The notes: generated by a model from the sequence alone, not told the origin. A stretch of 26,201 nucleotides of DNA from Nemertoderma westbladi (GCA_032718475.1 JAUCBJ010006091.1:1-26201); one strand, 5' to 3'; shown: positions 1 to 9,639, numbered from the stretch's first letter. Program-made: numbers and translations.

Positions 1-3000
1 TTCTGTAAGGCTGTATTCTGTAAGGTTGTATGTATTCTGTAAGGTTGTATTCTGTAAGGTTGTATTCTGTAAGGTTGTCTTCTGTAAGGCTGTATTCTGT
101 AAGGTTGTATTCTGTAAGGTTGTATTCTGTAAGAAGGCTGTATTCTGTAAGGTTGTATTCTGTAAGGCTGTATTCTGTAAGGTTGTATTCTGTAAGGCTG
201 TATTCTTTAAGGTTGTATTCTGTAAGGTTGTATTCTGTAAGGTTGTCTTCTGTAAGGCTGTATTCTGTAAGGTTGTATGTATTCTGTAAGGTTGTATTCT
301 GTAAGGTTGTATTCTGTAAGGTTGTCTTCTGTAAGGCTGTATTCTGTAAGGCTGTATTCTGTAAGGCTGTATTCTGTAAGGCTGTATTCTGTAAGGTTGT
401 ATTCTGTAAGGTTGTATTCTGTAAGGTTGTATTCTGTAAGGTTGTATTCTGTAAGGTTGTATTCTGTAAGGTTGTATTCTGTAAGGTTGTATTCTGTAAG
501 GTTGTATTCTGTAAGGCTGTATTCTGTAAGGCTGTATTCTGTAAGGCTGTATTCTGTAAGGCTGTATTCTGTAAGGCTGTATTCTGTAAGGCTGTATTCT
601 GTAAGGCTGTATTCTGTAAGGCTGTATTCTGTAAGGCTGTTTTCTGTAAGGTTGTATTCTGTAAGGTTGTATTCTGTAAGGTTGTATTCTGTAAGGCTGT
701 ATTCTTTAAGGTTGTATTCTGTAAGGTTGTATTCTGTAAGGTTGTCTTCTGTAAGGCTGTATTCTGTAAGGTTGTCTTCTGTAAGGTTGTATTCTGTAAG
801 GTTGTCTTCTGTAAGGTTGTCTTCTGTAAGGCTGTATTCTGTAAGGTTGTATTCTGTAAGGTTGTATTCTGTGAGAAGGTTGTATTCTGTAAGGCTGCAT
901 TCTGTAAGGCTGCATTCTGTAAGGTTGTATTCTGTAAGGCTGTATTCTGTAAGGCTGTATTCTGTAAGGTTGTATTCTGTAAGGTTGTATTCTGTAAGGT
1001 TGTATTCTGTAAGGCTGTATTCTGTAATGCTGTATTCTGTAAGGTTGTATTCTGTAAGGTTGTATTCTGTAAGGCTGTATTCTGTAAGGTTGTATTCTGT
1101 AAGGTTGTATTCTGTAAGGTTGTATTCTGTAAGGCTGTATTCTATAAGGCTGTATTCTGTAAGGTTGTATTCTGTAAGGCTGTATTCTGTAAGGCTGTAT
1201 TCTGTAAGGTTGTATTCTGTAAGGTTGTATTCTGTAAGGTTGTATTCTGTAAGGTTGTATTCTGTAAGGCTGTATTCTGTAAGGTTGTATTCTGTAAGGC
1301 TGTATTCTTTAAGGTTGTATTCTGTAAGGTTGTATTCTGTAAGGTTGTCTTCTGTAAGGCTGTATTCTGTAAGGTTGTATGTATTCTGTAAGGTTGTATT
1401 CTGTAAGGTTGTATTCTGTAAGGTTGTCTTCTGTAAGGCTGTATTCTGTAAGGTTGTATTCTGTAAGGTTGTATTCTGTAAGAAGGCTGTATTCTGTAAG
1501 GTTGTATTCTGTAAGGCTGCATTCTGTAAGGTTGTATTCTGTAAGGCTGTATTCTGTAAGGTTGTATTCTGTAAGGCTGTATTCTGTAAGGTTGTATTCT
1601 GTAAGGTTGTATTCTGTAAGGTTGTATTCTGTAAGGTTGTATTCTGTAAGGCTGTATTCTGTAAGGCTGTATTCTGTAAGGTTGTATTCTGTAAGGTTGT
1701 ATTCTGTAAGGCTGTATTCTGTAAGGCTGTATTCTGTAAGGCTGTATTCTGTAAGGCTGTATTCTGTAAGGCTGTATTCTGTAAGGCTGTATTCTGTAAG
1801 GTTGTATTCTGCAAGGCTGTTTTCTGTAAGGTTGTATTCTGTAAGGCTGTATTCTGTAAGGCTGTATTCTGTAAGGTTGTATTCTGTAAGGTTGTATTCT
1901 GTAAGGTTGTATTCTGTAAGGCTGTATTCTGTAAGGCTGTATTCTGTAAGGTTGTATTCTGTAAGGCTGTATTCTGTAAGGCTGTATTCTGTAAGGCTGT
2001 ATTCTGTAAGGCTGTATTCTGTAAGGTTGTATTCTGTAAGGCTGTATTCTGTAAGGTTGTATTCTGTAAGGCTGTATTCTGTAAGGCTGTATTCTGTAAG
2101 GTTGTATTCTGTAAGGTTGTATTCTATAAGGTTGTATTCTGTAAGGTTGTATTCTGTAAGGCTGTATTCTGTAAGGTTGTATTCTGTAAGGCTGTATTCT
2201 GTAAGGCTGTATTCTGTAAGGCTGTATTCTGTAAGGCTGTATTCTGTAAGGCTGTATTCTGTAAGGCTGTATTCTGTAAGGTGGTAGTATTCTGTAAGGT
2301 TGTATTCTGTAAGGCTGTATTCTGTAAGGCTGTATTCTGTAAGGTTGTATTCTGTAAGGTTGTATTCTGTAAGGTTGTATTCTGTAAGGTTGTATTCTGT
2401 AAGGTTGTATTCTGTAAGGCTGTATTCTGTAAGGCTGTATTCTGTAAGGCTGTATTCTGTAAGGCTGTATTCTGTAAGGTTGTATTATGTAAGGCTGTAT
2501 TCTGTAAGGTTGTATTCTCTAAGGTTGTATTCTGTAAGGCTGTATTCTGTAAGGCTGTATTCTGTAAGGTTGTATTCTGTAAGGCTGTATTATGTAAGGT
2601 TGTCTTCTGTAAGGCTGTATTCTGTAAGGTTGTATTCTGTAAGGTTGTATTCAGTAAGGTTGTATTCAGTAAGGTTGTATTCTGTAAGGCTGTATTCTGT
2701 AAGGCTGTATTCTGTAAGGCTGTATTGTAAGGTTGTATTCTGTAAGGATGTATTCTGTAAGGTTGTATTCTGTAAGGCTGTATTCTGTAAGGTTGTATTC
2801 TGTAAGGTTGTATTCTGTAAGGCTGTATTCTGTAAGGTTGTATTCTGTAAGGTTGTATTCTGTAAGGTTGTATTCTGTAAGGTTGTATTCTGTAAGGCTG
2901 TATTCTGTAAGGTTGTATTCTGTAAGGTTGTATTCTGTAAGGTTGTATTCTGTAAGGTTGTATTCTGTAAGGTTGTATTTTGTAAGGTTGTATTCTGTAA

Positions 3001-3241
3001 GGCTGTATTCTTTAAGGTTGTATTCTGTAAGGTTGTATTCTGTAAGGTTGTCTTCTGTAAGGCTGTATTCTGTAAGGTTGTCTTCTGTAAGGTTGTATTC
3101 TGTAAGGTTGTATTCTGTAAGGTTGTCTTCTGTAAGGCTGTATTCTGTAAGGTTGTATTCTGTAAGGTTGTATTCTGTAAGGTAGTATTCTGTAAGGCTG
3201 CATTCTGTAAGGTTGTATTCTGTAAGGCTGTATTCTGTTAA
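1..3241. repeat. 15-bp minisatellite, main block
   Basis: Tandem repeat of TTCTGTAAGGYTGTA, about 215 copies, running off the left edge. The main variation is binary at position 11 (C or T). Rarer variants are TTCTTTAAGG, a TGTCTTCTG form, GAA insertions near 132, 870 and 1480, and a GTAT insertion near 30, 280 and 1380. There is higher-order structure: about 150 bp at 197-345 recurs at 1299-1447, and about 120 bp at 27-147 recurs at 1375-1495. Because 15 is a multiple of 3 and the unit has stops in only one of six frames, the block gives hundreds of codons of open frame in five frames (five-residue repeats such as VFCKV, YSVRL, NLTEY, QPYRI). These are not evidence of a protein. Confidence 0.98.
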
Positions 3242-3613
3242 GGCCTGTTTACACGTGGCAACTTTTTGAGCAACTTTCTCGGCAACTAGCAACTTTTTTT
3301 GGAGCAACTTAATTTAATGGCTGTTTACACGTGGCAACTTTACCAGCAACTTTACCAGCAACTTGACTGGCAACTTTTAGAGCAACTTGGCTAGTTTGAC
3401 TGTAAAATAGTGGGTCATTTTATCTACTAGCTAGTTTTTGATAATTTAATTTGATTATTCGTCAACGCAAATTCATTTAAGTTGCCGTAAAAGTTGAGCA
3501 ACTTTTACAGCAACTTTTTTACGTGTTTACACGGAGCAACTTGATCGGCAACCTGGGTTGCTCTACAAGTTGCCGAGAAAGTTGCTCTAAAAGTTACCAC
3601 GTGTAAACAGGCC
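3242..3613. mobile_element. Non-autonomous TIR element with TTAA target duplication
   Basis: A 372-bp insertion inside the 15-bp minisatellite. It is flanked on both sides by TTAA (3238-3241 and 3614-3617) and the satellite resumes immediately after. The ends are inverted repeats of about 46 bp starting GGCCTGTTTACACGTGG, with a few mismatches. The interior has no coding capacity but carries many short direct and inverted copies of AGCAACTTT. It also has two internal copies of the terminus: near 3314-3345, itself preceded by TTAA, and near 3521-3545. TTAA duplication is typical of the piggyBac and Kolobok superfamilies; which one mobilised it cannot be told from this copy. Confidence 0.9.
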
Positions 3614-4045
3614 TTAAGGTTGTATTCTGTAAGGTTGTATTCTGTAAGGTTGTATTCTGTAAGGTTGTATTCTGTAAGGCTGTATTCTGTAAGGCTGTAT
3701 TCTGTAAGGTTGTATTCTGTAAGGTTGTATTCTGTAAGGCTGTATTCTGTAAGGTTGTATTCTGTAAGGTTGTATTCTGTAAGGTTGTATTCTGTAAGGT
3801 TGTATTCTGTAAGGCTGTATTCTGTAAGGCTGTATTCTATAAGGCTGTATTCTGTAAGGTTGTATTCTGTAAGGCTGTATTCTGTAAGGCCGTATTCTGT
3901 AAGGCTGTATTCTGTAAGGTTGTATTCTGTAAGGTTGTATTCTGTAAGGTTGTATTATGTAAGGTTGTATTCTGTAAGGCTGTATTCTGTAAGGTTGTAT
4001 TCTGTAAGGCTGTATTCTGTAAGGTTGTATTCTGTAAGGTTGTAT
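3614..4045. repeat. 15-bp minisatellite, right block
   Basis: Continuation of the same 15-bp array to the right of the TTAA element, about 29 units, with the same C/T variation. It ends abruptly at 4045, where single-copy-looking sequence begins. With the TTAA and element removed, the two blocks join into one array. Confidence 0.97.
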
Positions 4046-4322
4046 GAAGGGCATTCGGTTTATACTACCGGTCACGATTTCTTACTCGAGTAATCCCAGC
4101 TGCTTCTGTTCATTTCGGGAAACTATGGTAGATACAGTAACAGTTCCTACAACGGTTAGTAAAAGGGTTTAAAAAATTATTGTGAATGTGCAATCCAGAG
4201 ATTTGGTATCCTCGCAGCAGTTAGAGCCCAGCATGGACTACCATAAAGGAGTACTTGTTCTACTACAAAGTCTTTCGTCTTCCCTTTCGTATTCTTACGT
4301 ACTCCTGGAACATATTCTTTTT
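4046..4322. other. Unique-looking spacer with LINE scrap
   Basis: Sequence between the minisatellite and the left arm of the large inverted repeat. Apart from the LINE fragment at 4182-4256 I see no gene or repeat in it. Confidence 0.5.
4182..4256 (-). pseudogene. Relic of LINE C-terminal domain
   Basis: On the minus strand this reads VLLYGSPCWALTA, then a one-base shift, then the equivalent of EDTKSLDCTFT. It matches at DNA level the better preserved LINE piece at 23850-23920 in this window (shared stretch AGTCCATGCTGGGCTCTAAC). The LLYG-x-x-W-x-LT motif is the usual beginning of the region after the reverse-transcriptase domain in many non-LTR elements. It is a short dead fragment; upstream minus-strand sequence to about 4300 may also belong to it. 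Confidence 0.7.
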
Positions 4323-4681
4323 ACACCATAACCCATAATACAACAACCATTTTTAGGGGGTCGGAGCCCCCCCCCCCCCCCTAATTTTTTTCAAATTTCA
4401 ATAAAATACTACAAAATTTGGTATGATGATAGATCGACACCTTTTCTTACTGGTGGCCTGGCCGGATTTTTCAATTTCTCAGTTATTTCCATACAACAAT
4501 CCCTTAAAAAATGTCTATTTAGCAATGTTCAACATCTTCCGTAGACTTTATTTTACGTCTTTGAAATGTAATCTAGATATCATTCGAAGCGCCTTCGTCT
4601 GTTGATTCCGAATCTGAAAACCGTTTTAGATTTAACCAAAAATTGGTAAAGATATTATTAAAATACTAATGTGTAAATTCA
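4323..4681 (+). repeat. Left arm of large imperfect inverted repeat
   Basis: This about 360-bp arm pairs, with scattered mismatches and small indels, with the reverse complement of 5141-5507. Landmarks shared in mirror order are ACCATAACCC, CAACAACCAT, a 15-C run (4367-4381), TCAATAAAATACT, GATGATAGATCGA, a GGCCTGGCCGGAT block, ATCTAGATATCATT and AGATATTAT. Read on the minus strand it contains a serine/acidic peptide, SDSESTDEGASNDI, followed by a stop and an AATAAAG hexamer. Confidence 0.85.
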
Positions 4682-5140
4682 GAGACGTAAATCGCTACAA
4701 TTCTGATATTTTGTTGTCTTTATTCTAGAATATTAATTATTATTTAGCTGAGCGTTTAAAACTCTCCATCTTGTTTGTTCATTACCTTCCGCCTATCCAT
4801 GGCCTACAGCCCTGCTGCCGACTGTAGGGGTCCATTTGTTACACCCTGAACCAAGTGTGCCTCTTGGGTTATGTTACCTAACACTGGTAGAGGAGCATCC
4901 AGTATAGACAGGGCGGGGCATGTATCATCTCTATTGCAGATGCGTATCAAGCCTTTGCATTCAATGGTGCCCTAGGCGCTATAGCCCTCAATGACTTATT
5001 TAGTTGACGGGGTAAACCAACCCACTCTTGATCAACTAAATAATGAATAGGCTATGCTTATCGGGCCTGCCCTACTGGGCTGACAGCTACAGGTAGTACC
5101 ACATTACTGCCATAGTGGTAGCAGGATCTGGGGACCTGAC
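4682..5140. other. Spacer of the large inverted repeat
   Basis: A GC-richer 460-bp centre between the two arms. It contains a small perfect hairpin (separate entry) and no convincing reading frame. It may be the body of a foldback-type element or a separate insertion; I do not recognise it. Confidence 0.4.
4996..5043. repeat. Short perfect hairpin
   Basis: TTATTTAGTTGA (4996-5007) and its exact reverse complement TCAACTAAATAA (5032-5043) flank a 24-base loop. It sits near the middle of the larger inverted repeat. Confidence 0.85.
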
Positions 5141-5507
5141 CTGACTTTTGACCTTAGTATTTTGATAATATCTCCGGAAGTTCTTGGTGAAATTTTCAAC
5201 GGGTTTCAGATTCAGAATCTGCAGATGAAGGCGGATCTAATGATATCTAGATTTCATTCAAAAGACGAAAAATAAAGCCGAAGGAGGTGGCTAAATATTG
5301 CGAAATAGACGATTTTTAACGATTTTCTTGTATCGAAATAGCTCATAAATTAAAAAATCCGGCCAGGCCACCAGTAAGAAAAGGTATCGATCTATCATCA
5401 TACCGAGTTTCGTAGCATTTTATTGAAATTTGAAAAAGATTAGGGGGGGGGGGGGGGGGGGGTGGGCTTCAACCCCCAAAAAATGGTTGTTGTATTAAGG
5501 GTTATGG
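5141..5507 (-). repeat. Right arm of large imperfect inverted repeat
   Basis: Partner of 4323-4681 in the opposite orientation. It carries a 20-G run (5443-5462) where the left arm has 15 C. On the plus strand it reads SDSESADEGGSNDI followed by a TAG stop and AAATAAAG, matching the same peptide and stop in the left arm. A further diverged piece of the arm sequence (CATACCAAACTTCATAAAATGG) is repeated just outside, near 5519-5540. Confidence 0.85.
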
Positions 5508-5970
5508 TGTATTATAATCATACCAAACTTCATAAAATGGTAAACACCAAAACTAGCATAGCGGGCTTTTTGTTGCTTCAGTTTATATTTCCTTCACTAT
5601 ATTTTATGGCTTATTTGCAAATGAGTTAAAAAAAAACCTTATCTGTCGCAGTTACTTAGTACTCTTTCGAACTTAATCCCAGAAAATCCAATTTTAGTTA
5701 TTCGGACTTCTCATATATGAGGAATTGAGATAGGAATTTGTTACTATTAATACTGATGAGTAGAGCCTAAAAGCAGTATATCAATCTCATACAGTCACAA
5801 ACACAACTTTGCAGATGACAATACACTAGCTGATGCCCAACTTCTTCTGAATAAGCAGGAAAGGGTCGTTTGTAATTATTTTGGCAAATATGGCAGAGTA
5901 AAAATATCAAAAATAACAAATATAGCAAGTTAAAAACAACGAAAACACTAGCTAGTTTCATTAAATTAGA
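5508..5970. other. AT-rich stretch, no gene seen
   Basis: Contains one open frame on the minus strand (5767-5961) whose first half is hydrophobic because it reads a pyrimidine-rich tract. It has no recognisable domain. I regard it as chance. Confidence 0.5.
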
Positions 5971-5977
5971 GTCTTAC

Positions 5978-6031
5978 CAAGGCCATCGTAACACCAGGCC
6001 TGCTCACTACATTCTAGAATACCTCGATCAG
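5978..6031 (-). CDS. Possible small exon of the class B GPCR gene (weak)
   Basis: On the minus strand a CTTCTTATATCAG acceptor precedes 54 bp that end at a CTTG/GTAAGACT donor. Read in the phase left by the HormR exon (one base carried over), it gives S-DRGILECSEQAWCYDGL-G and stays open, and it leaves the same phase 1. In class B receptors the next exon normally carries the fifth ECD cysteine and a C-x-x-N-G-x-W motif; here there is E-C followed by W, but at a different spacing and without NG. The splice signals and phase fit; the protein similarity is poor. It could be chance. Confidence 0.25.
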
Positions 6032-6105
6032 CTGATATAAGAAGTCATACTTTTTGCATTTTGTTATTGCGAAAGGGTAAGATACCAATATTTCAAAGTT
6101 CTGTC

Positions 6106-6469
6106 AAAGGCCCGTTTCCGCGCTGCTTTTTTATGTGAGGTATTCTGCGCTTTTTTTGAGCTGTTTTTATAGCTTTTTTTCTAGCTTTTTTTTGAGCTTT
6201 TTTCAAGCTTGATGTCTTTTCTAACGTTCAGTTAAAATTAAGATGTAATATGAATGTTCTAGAATTAGATAATTATGATTTTCGCCCAGCTTTTTTTGAG
6301 CTTTTTTTCTAGCTTTTTTTGAGCTTTTTTTCAAGCTTTTTTTGAGCTTTATTCTATATTTTAGGTTTTAGCATTCGAAAATTCTCAGATTCATCTTGAA
6401 GCAATTAATTTCTAGAAATTGTTTTAACTAAAAAAAGCTTGAAATAAAGCAGCGCGGAAACGGGCCTTT
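6106..6469. mobile_element. Second non-autonomous TIR element
   Basis: Perfect 24-bp terminal inverted repeats, AAAGGCCCGTTTCCGCGCTG plus CTTT (6106-6129 and 6446-6469), enclose 364 bp. The subterminal parts are arrays of AGCTTTTTTT separated by GAGC or CAAGC, near 6155-6205 and 6290-6350. There is no coding capacity. The outermost bases are 11/14 identical to the ends of the TTAA element at 3242 (GGCCTGTTTACACG against GGCCCGTTTCCGCG). The flanks read TCAA and TTAC, which could be two decayed copies of TTAA, but this is not certain. Confidence 0.8.
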
Positions 6470-6479
6470 ACTCGGGCTG

Positions 6480-6790
6480 ACGAAAATAAATTTAATCATA
6501 TAATATATCAAATTGAAGAAGAAAGGCAGGGCATTGCGATGCTTTTGTGTCACTTTTGTTTGTTAGGCTTGGACATTTCGCATAATAACCCTTTAATCAC
6601 TACTGTATATTCCACCTATCTTTACCGTGTTTTATTTAAAAAACGTAGACTTAATCCTAATTATAATTTTAGGATAGATATAGATCGGTGAACTGATTAT
6701 ACTATGCAAATTTCTGCTATCAAACTCTAGGAGCATTGTAGGCCTACATTCAAAAATTTATGTTTAGCTTGTTTAGCTGTTTCACAGCGC
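6480..6790. other. AT-rich spacer, nothing recognised
   Basis: No reading frame, RNA or repeat that I can support, apart from one TAGGCCTA palindrome at 6739-6746. Confidence 0.5.
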
Positions 6791-6799
6791 CTACAATTC

Positions 6800-7035
6800 G
6801 CTTTACTACACTGAAACTCGTTGTACCTGGCTGCGTGGGGGTTCCACGCGAGAAAGTCAAAATGGGACGAAGGTCAGAAAAAAGCGCCCATGATGACCAC
6901 TTTTGGACCTTCGTCTCATTCGGACCTTCGACCCAATATCGCTGCGAGGCGATCCGAATCATGTGGCGAGATAGTGGAGGGTGTGTACACAGGAAGGACG
7001 CCGCACTAGGAGATAAGCGTAGTTTTAGTGAATAA
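6800..7035. other. GC-rich block with hairpin, possible coding relic
   Basis: A sharp rise in GC against AT-rich flanks, open in both strands (91 codons plus, 99 codons minus) without a domain I recognise. It contains a stem of 11/12 pairs, GGGACGAAGGTC (6864-6875) with GACCTTCGTCTC (6906-6917), around a 30-base loop. On the minus strand there are splice-like borders (TATCTCCTAG before, CCAG/GTACAA after). It may be a repeat, an exon or a transferred fragment; I cannot decide. Confidence 0.35.
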
Positions 7036-7045
7036 TTATGTCTCC

Positions 7046-7171
7046 GCAAAATTATTATAGCTTGTTATATTTTAATTGTTTTGGTTAGAATAACTGTAAC
7101 CTGCTGCTGCAAAATTATTATAGCTTGTTATATTTTAATTGTTTTGGTTAGAATAACTGTAACCTGCTGCT
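7046..7171. repeat. 63-bp perfect tandem duplication
   Basis: 7046-7108 and 7109-7171 are identical or nearly so. Each copy carries TTTTGGTTAGAATAACTGTA followed by ACCTGCTGCT, a shortened version of the dispersed inverted-repeat end found at 8938, 9595, 21497 and 23631. Confidence 0.95.
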
Positions 7172-7192
7172 GAAGATGGGATTGGCGTCAAG

Positions 7193-7236
7193 TCCCCCCC
7201 CCCCCCCCCTCCCTCCTCCCCCCCCTCCTCCCCCCT
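7193..7236. repeat. Polypyrimidine tract with C16 run
   Basis: Sixteen C (7194-7209) followed by CCCTCCT-type repeats; 44 bases of pure C/T. It could form a G-quadruplex or triplex on the other strand. Length may be unreliable in an assembly. Confidence 0.9.
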
Positions 7237-8860
7237 GTCTAGCAATCAAAACTGAATCTAATGGGGTTGATGCCAGCCTGTGTGGTCCGAACAAATAATT
7301 TCTTTATAGTGTTTCGACTCTTGTGTAATTGCCATTGTTGTGCATTGAAAATACACTTTTAATACGCATTTTCTTCTCTGCTAAAGTAAGCTAGTAAGTA
7401 AGTAAGTAGTAAGTAAGTTCGTTAGCTAGTTCTAATTCTCCTTAATTCTGGACCATTATTGTATAATAACAGTAATAATAGTAATTCTTATAAGTAATGT
7501 AAATAAATCAACCGCCATTATATTAATATCGGAATTTTAAATTAAATACATGGGTAGCTAGCAATTTTTGTAACGTTATAATTTTATTGTATGACTTCTT
7601 TGATCAGCTGATAGAGGGGGGGGGGGGGGGGGGGGGGTGATGCCTTGTATTATTTTTATTTTTTATTATACTAAAAATTACAAAAATAAATTAATTAATA
7701 ATATAAAATATATAAAATATGCATTACACCACTATTTAAAGCATTCTGCAAAATGGAAAATGCGATGCCTTATTACACATTATGCATTATTTTAGAATAA
7801 TCGATCCTTCTGCCAACCTAAACGGTCTTGAGACAGTTTAAATTAATCTGGTAGCAAATCAAAATGAATGTCCAGGTACTGTACTATCTAAAATAAGTTG
7901 CTGATTAAGTTGCTGATTATCATTATGACTCAATGGTAAGTCAATGGGTGAATTTGTGATGGCCCAGAAGGACAGTATGGATTAGGAAACCAATTAATTA
8001 TAGTTAGCAAGAAAACATAGAAGGGAGAAAGACAGGCCCACTACTTTTACAAAATTACACTTTAAGCCTATGCAACCTTATGATACCTCATCTCACTCGA
8101 CCTCCCTCACATCTACAAGAACTATTGAAACTATGATGCCCAATATAATGTGAGTTAACAAATATTTAAATAAATTCCCGAGGATGGGTATAAATGCAAT
8201 GCTGTATCGATTAATATCCAAAACAAACCTAATACCTCAATATCTGTAATAATAATTTAGGAATAAATTTAGGCTCAGATTTGAGTTAACAATATGATTT
8301 AACCCTCTGTGGCGTAATTTATCAGCCTCTAATCTAATAAATCCGACGAACTTGACTTATCATGAACACAAGAGAGGTAGGTACTATTCAACTCCTAGTT
8401 GACATGTGATATTATTACTGCAATAAATACACAAACAATACAAATACCTACAATACGTCATCATGTCACTCAATATATATTAATGAATTATTAATTTCAC
8501 TATGGAACGCTTTATTTCAAGCCTAGTGTGTGTTATTTGTTAATATATTTGGGGCTGCTTTTCAAACAACATTTTTATTGCACAGCGGGGCTCTCCAGAC
8601 CTAATTATCTCTATCATCCACCTTTGTATCTTGCGGTTTCAATTAAGCAATATAATAATGGAAAATTCATGGACATGTGCGGGTTGAATGCGTTCACCCA
8701 TTCGACTTCACACTAGATCAATGTGGGCCAGCCAGCATGTGTTCGCAGTGTCAAATCATTGTCAATTTATAACTTCAGGTAATACCTGTTCTGTCTATGA
8801 GAACCAGACCTGTGCATCCATCATCTGGCATTATCAACTTCCAACCGCCTCTGTAAGAAT
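7237..8860. other. AT-rich stretch without recognised genes
   Basis: Contains a degenerate GTAA microsatellite (about 7386-7420), a G22 homopolymer (7616-7637) and otherwise AT-rich sequence. Open frames near 8528-8906 have no recognisable domain and run into the inverted-repeat element. Confidence 0.6.
7616..7637. repeat. G22 homopolymer
   Basis: Uninterrupted run of 22 G in AT-rich DNA. Similar runs occur at 4367 (C15), 5443 (G20), 7194 (C16), 15764 (G21), 17145 (C16) and 18520 (C20). Confidence 0.95.
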
Positions 8861-8866
8861 GAGACA

Positions 8867-9095
8867 GGGGGTGAAACTGGACGCAAAACCCGCCTTGGCG
8901 AATTAATATCCCGCCTCAATGTTAACTTCTCAATTTAGGGAAAGGAGCAGGTTACAGTGGCACGTTATTTTAACCAAAACAATAAACTAAACACAACATA
9001 ACAGAACAGTTTTATTTTCGAGAGTAATCAGCTGTTATTTGCGTCCAATTTCCCCTGGAGAGGTATGAATTTTTATTGCGTCCAGTTTCCACCTC
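8867..9095. mobile_element. Small TIR element, copy 1
   Basis: GAAACTGGACGCAA (8873-8886) and its exact reverse complement (9076-9089) bound about 230 bp. A second copy lies at 23548-23768, alignable over most of its length (shared blocks GGACGCAAA, GAATTAATATCC, TTAACCAAAACAATAAA, GAGAGTAATCA, TTGCGTCCAATT). The copies share both edges, so this is a repeat family unit. No coding capacity. Confidence 0.75.
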
Positions 9096-9636
9096 TATCT
9101 GGTAAGAATTGTCTAAGAAAGATCATCAACATAATGTATTATACTTAATTGCAATATATATTGCTAATATAATGTTAATATTGCAAACTAACTACTGAGG
9201 GAGGGGAGACAATAAATGTTCTCACTCTTGGCCAACAATTTCACAATAATAACTTCCTACGTGGACCATGTCAGAACTAAATCCTACTATATAATATACA
9301 TGCAGTATTAGCTATTCCAGGAGCAATAATGTGAAGAGTGTGTCAACACACAACACATCATGGCAAGGTACGAACCAACATCATCTAAAACTGCCAGTAA
9401 AAATCATGTTTGACAACGGTAACGTTAGGGGGAATATAAATGTATGCTTACGATGAGGAGGCTAGGATCAGCGTTTAAATCTCTGAAACCCTTGTATTTT
9501 TATTAAATTTTTCCTGTAGACTAACCATTTTGTTTCAGACAAGGCCTGTATTTTTCTAATTTACAAAAAAATGTAACATTCTATTGACGTTAGTTTTTGG
9601 TTAGAATAACGTGCCACTGTAACCTGCTCCTTTCCC
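8938..9636. mobile_element. Inverted repeat pair, 42-bp ends, 699 bp apart
   Basis: The 42 bp at 8938-8979 (starting GGGAAAGGAGCAGGTTACAG) recur in reverse complement at 9595-9636 with one mismatch. This looks like the ends of a transposon, but the left end lies inside the 8867-9095 repeat unit. It may therefore be a nested element, or a second inverted fragment of the same family. The interior, including 9100-9594, is AT-rich and non-coding. Confidence 0.6.
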
Positions 9637-9639
9637 TTG

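Noticed and set aside
30-2730. Very long open frames (up to 817 codons plus, 535 codons minus) encoding five-residue repeats
   Set aside because: Consequence of a 15-bp tandem unit with stops in only one frame. Five frames are open at once, and variants change residues at random.
1-4045. CRISPR array
   Set aside because: Continuous head-to-tail 15-bp repeat with no spacers, in eukaryotic-type DNA.
4800-5140. tRNA-derived SINE in the spacer of the large inverted repeat
   Set aside because: No A/B box pair and no tail seen. Left as unassigned.
5767-5961. 64-codon minus-strand frame with hydrophobic start, like a small secreted protein
   Set aside because: Hydrophobicity comes from reading a T-rich tract. 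No domain and no supporting context.
8688-8906. 72-codon plus-strand frame with several Cys and one Trp
   Set aside because: Runs into the inverted-repeat element, has no start context or splice support, and no recognisable family.
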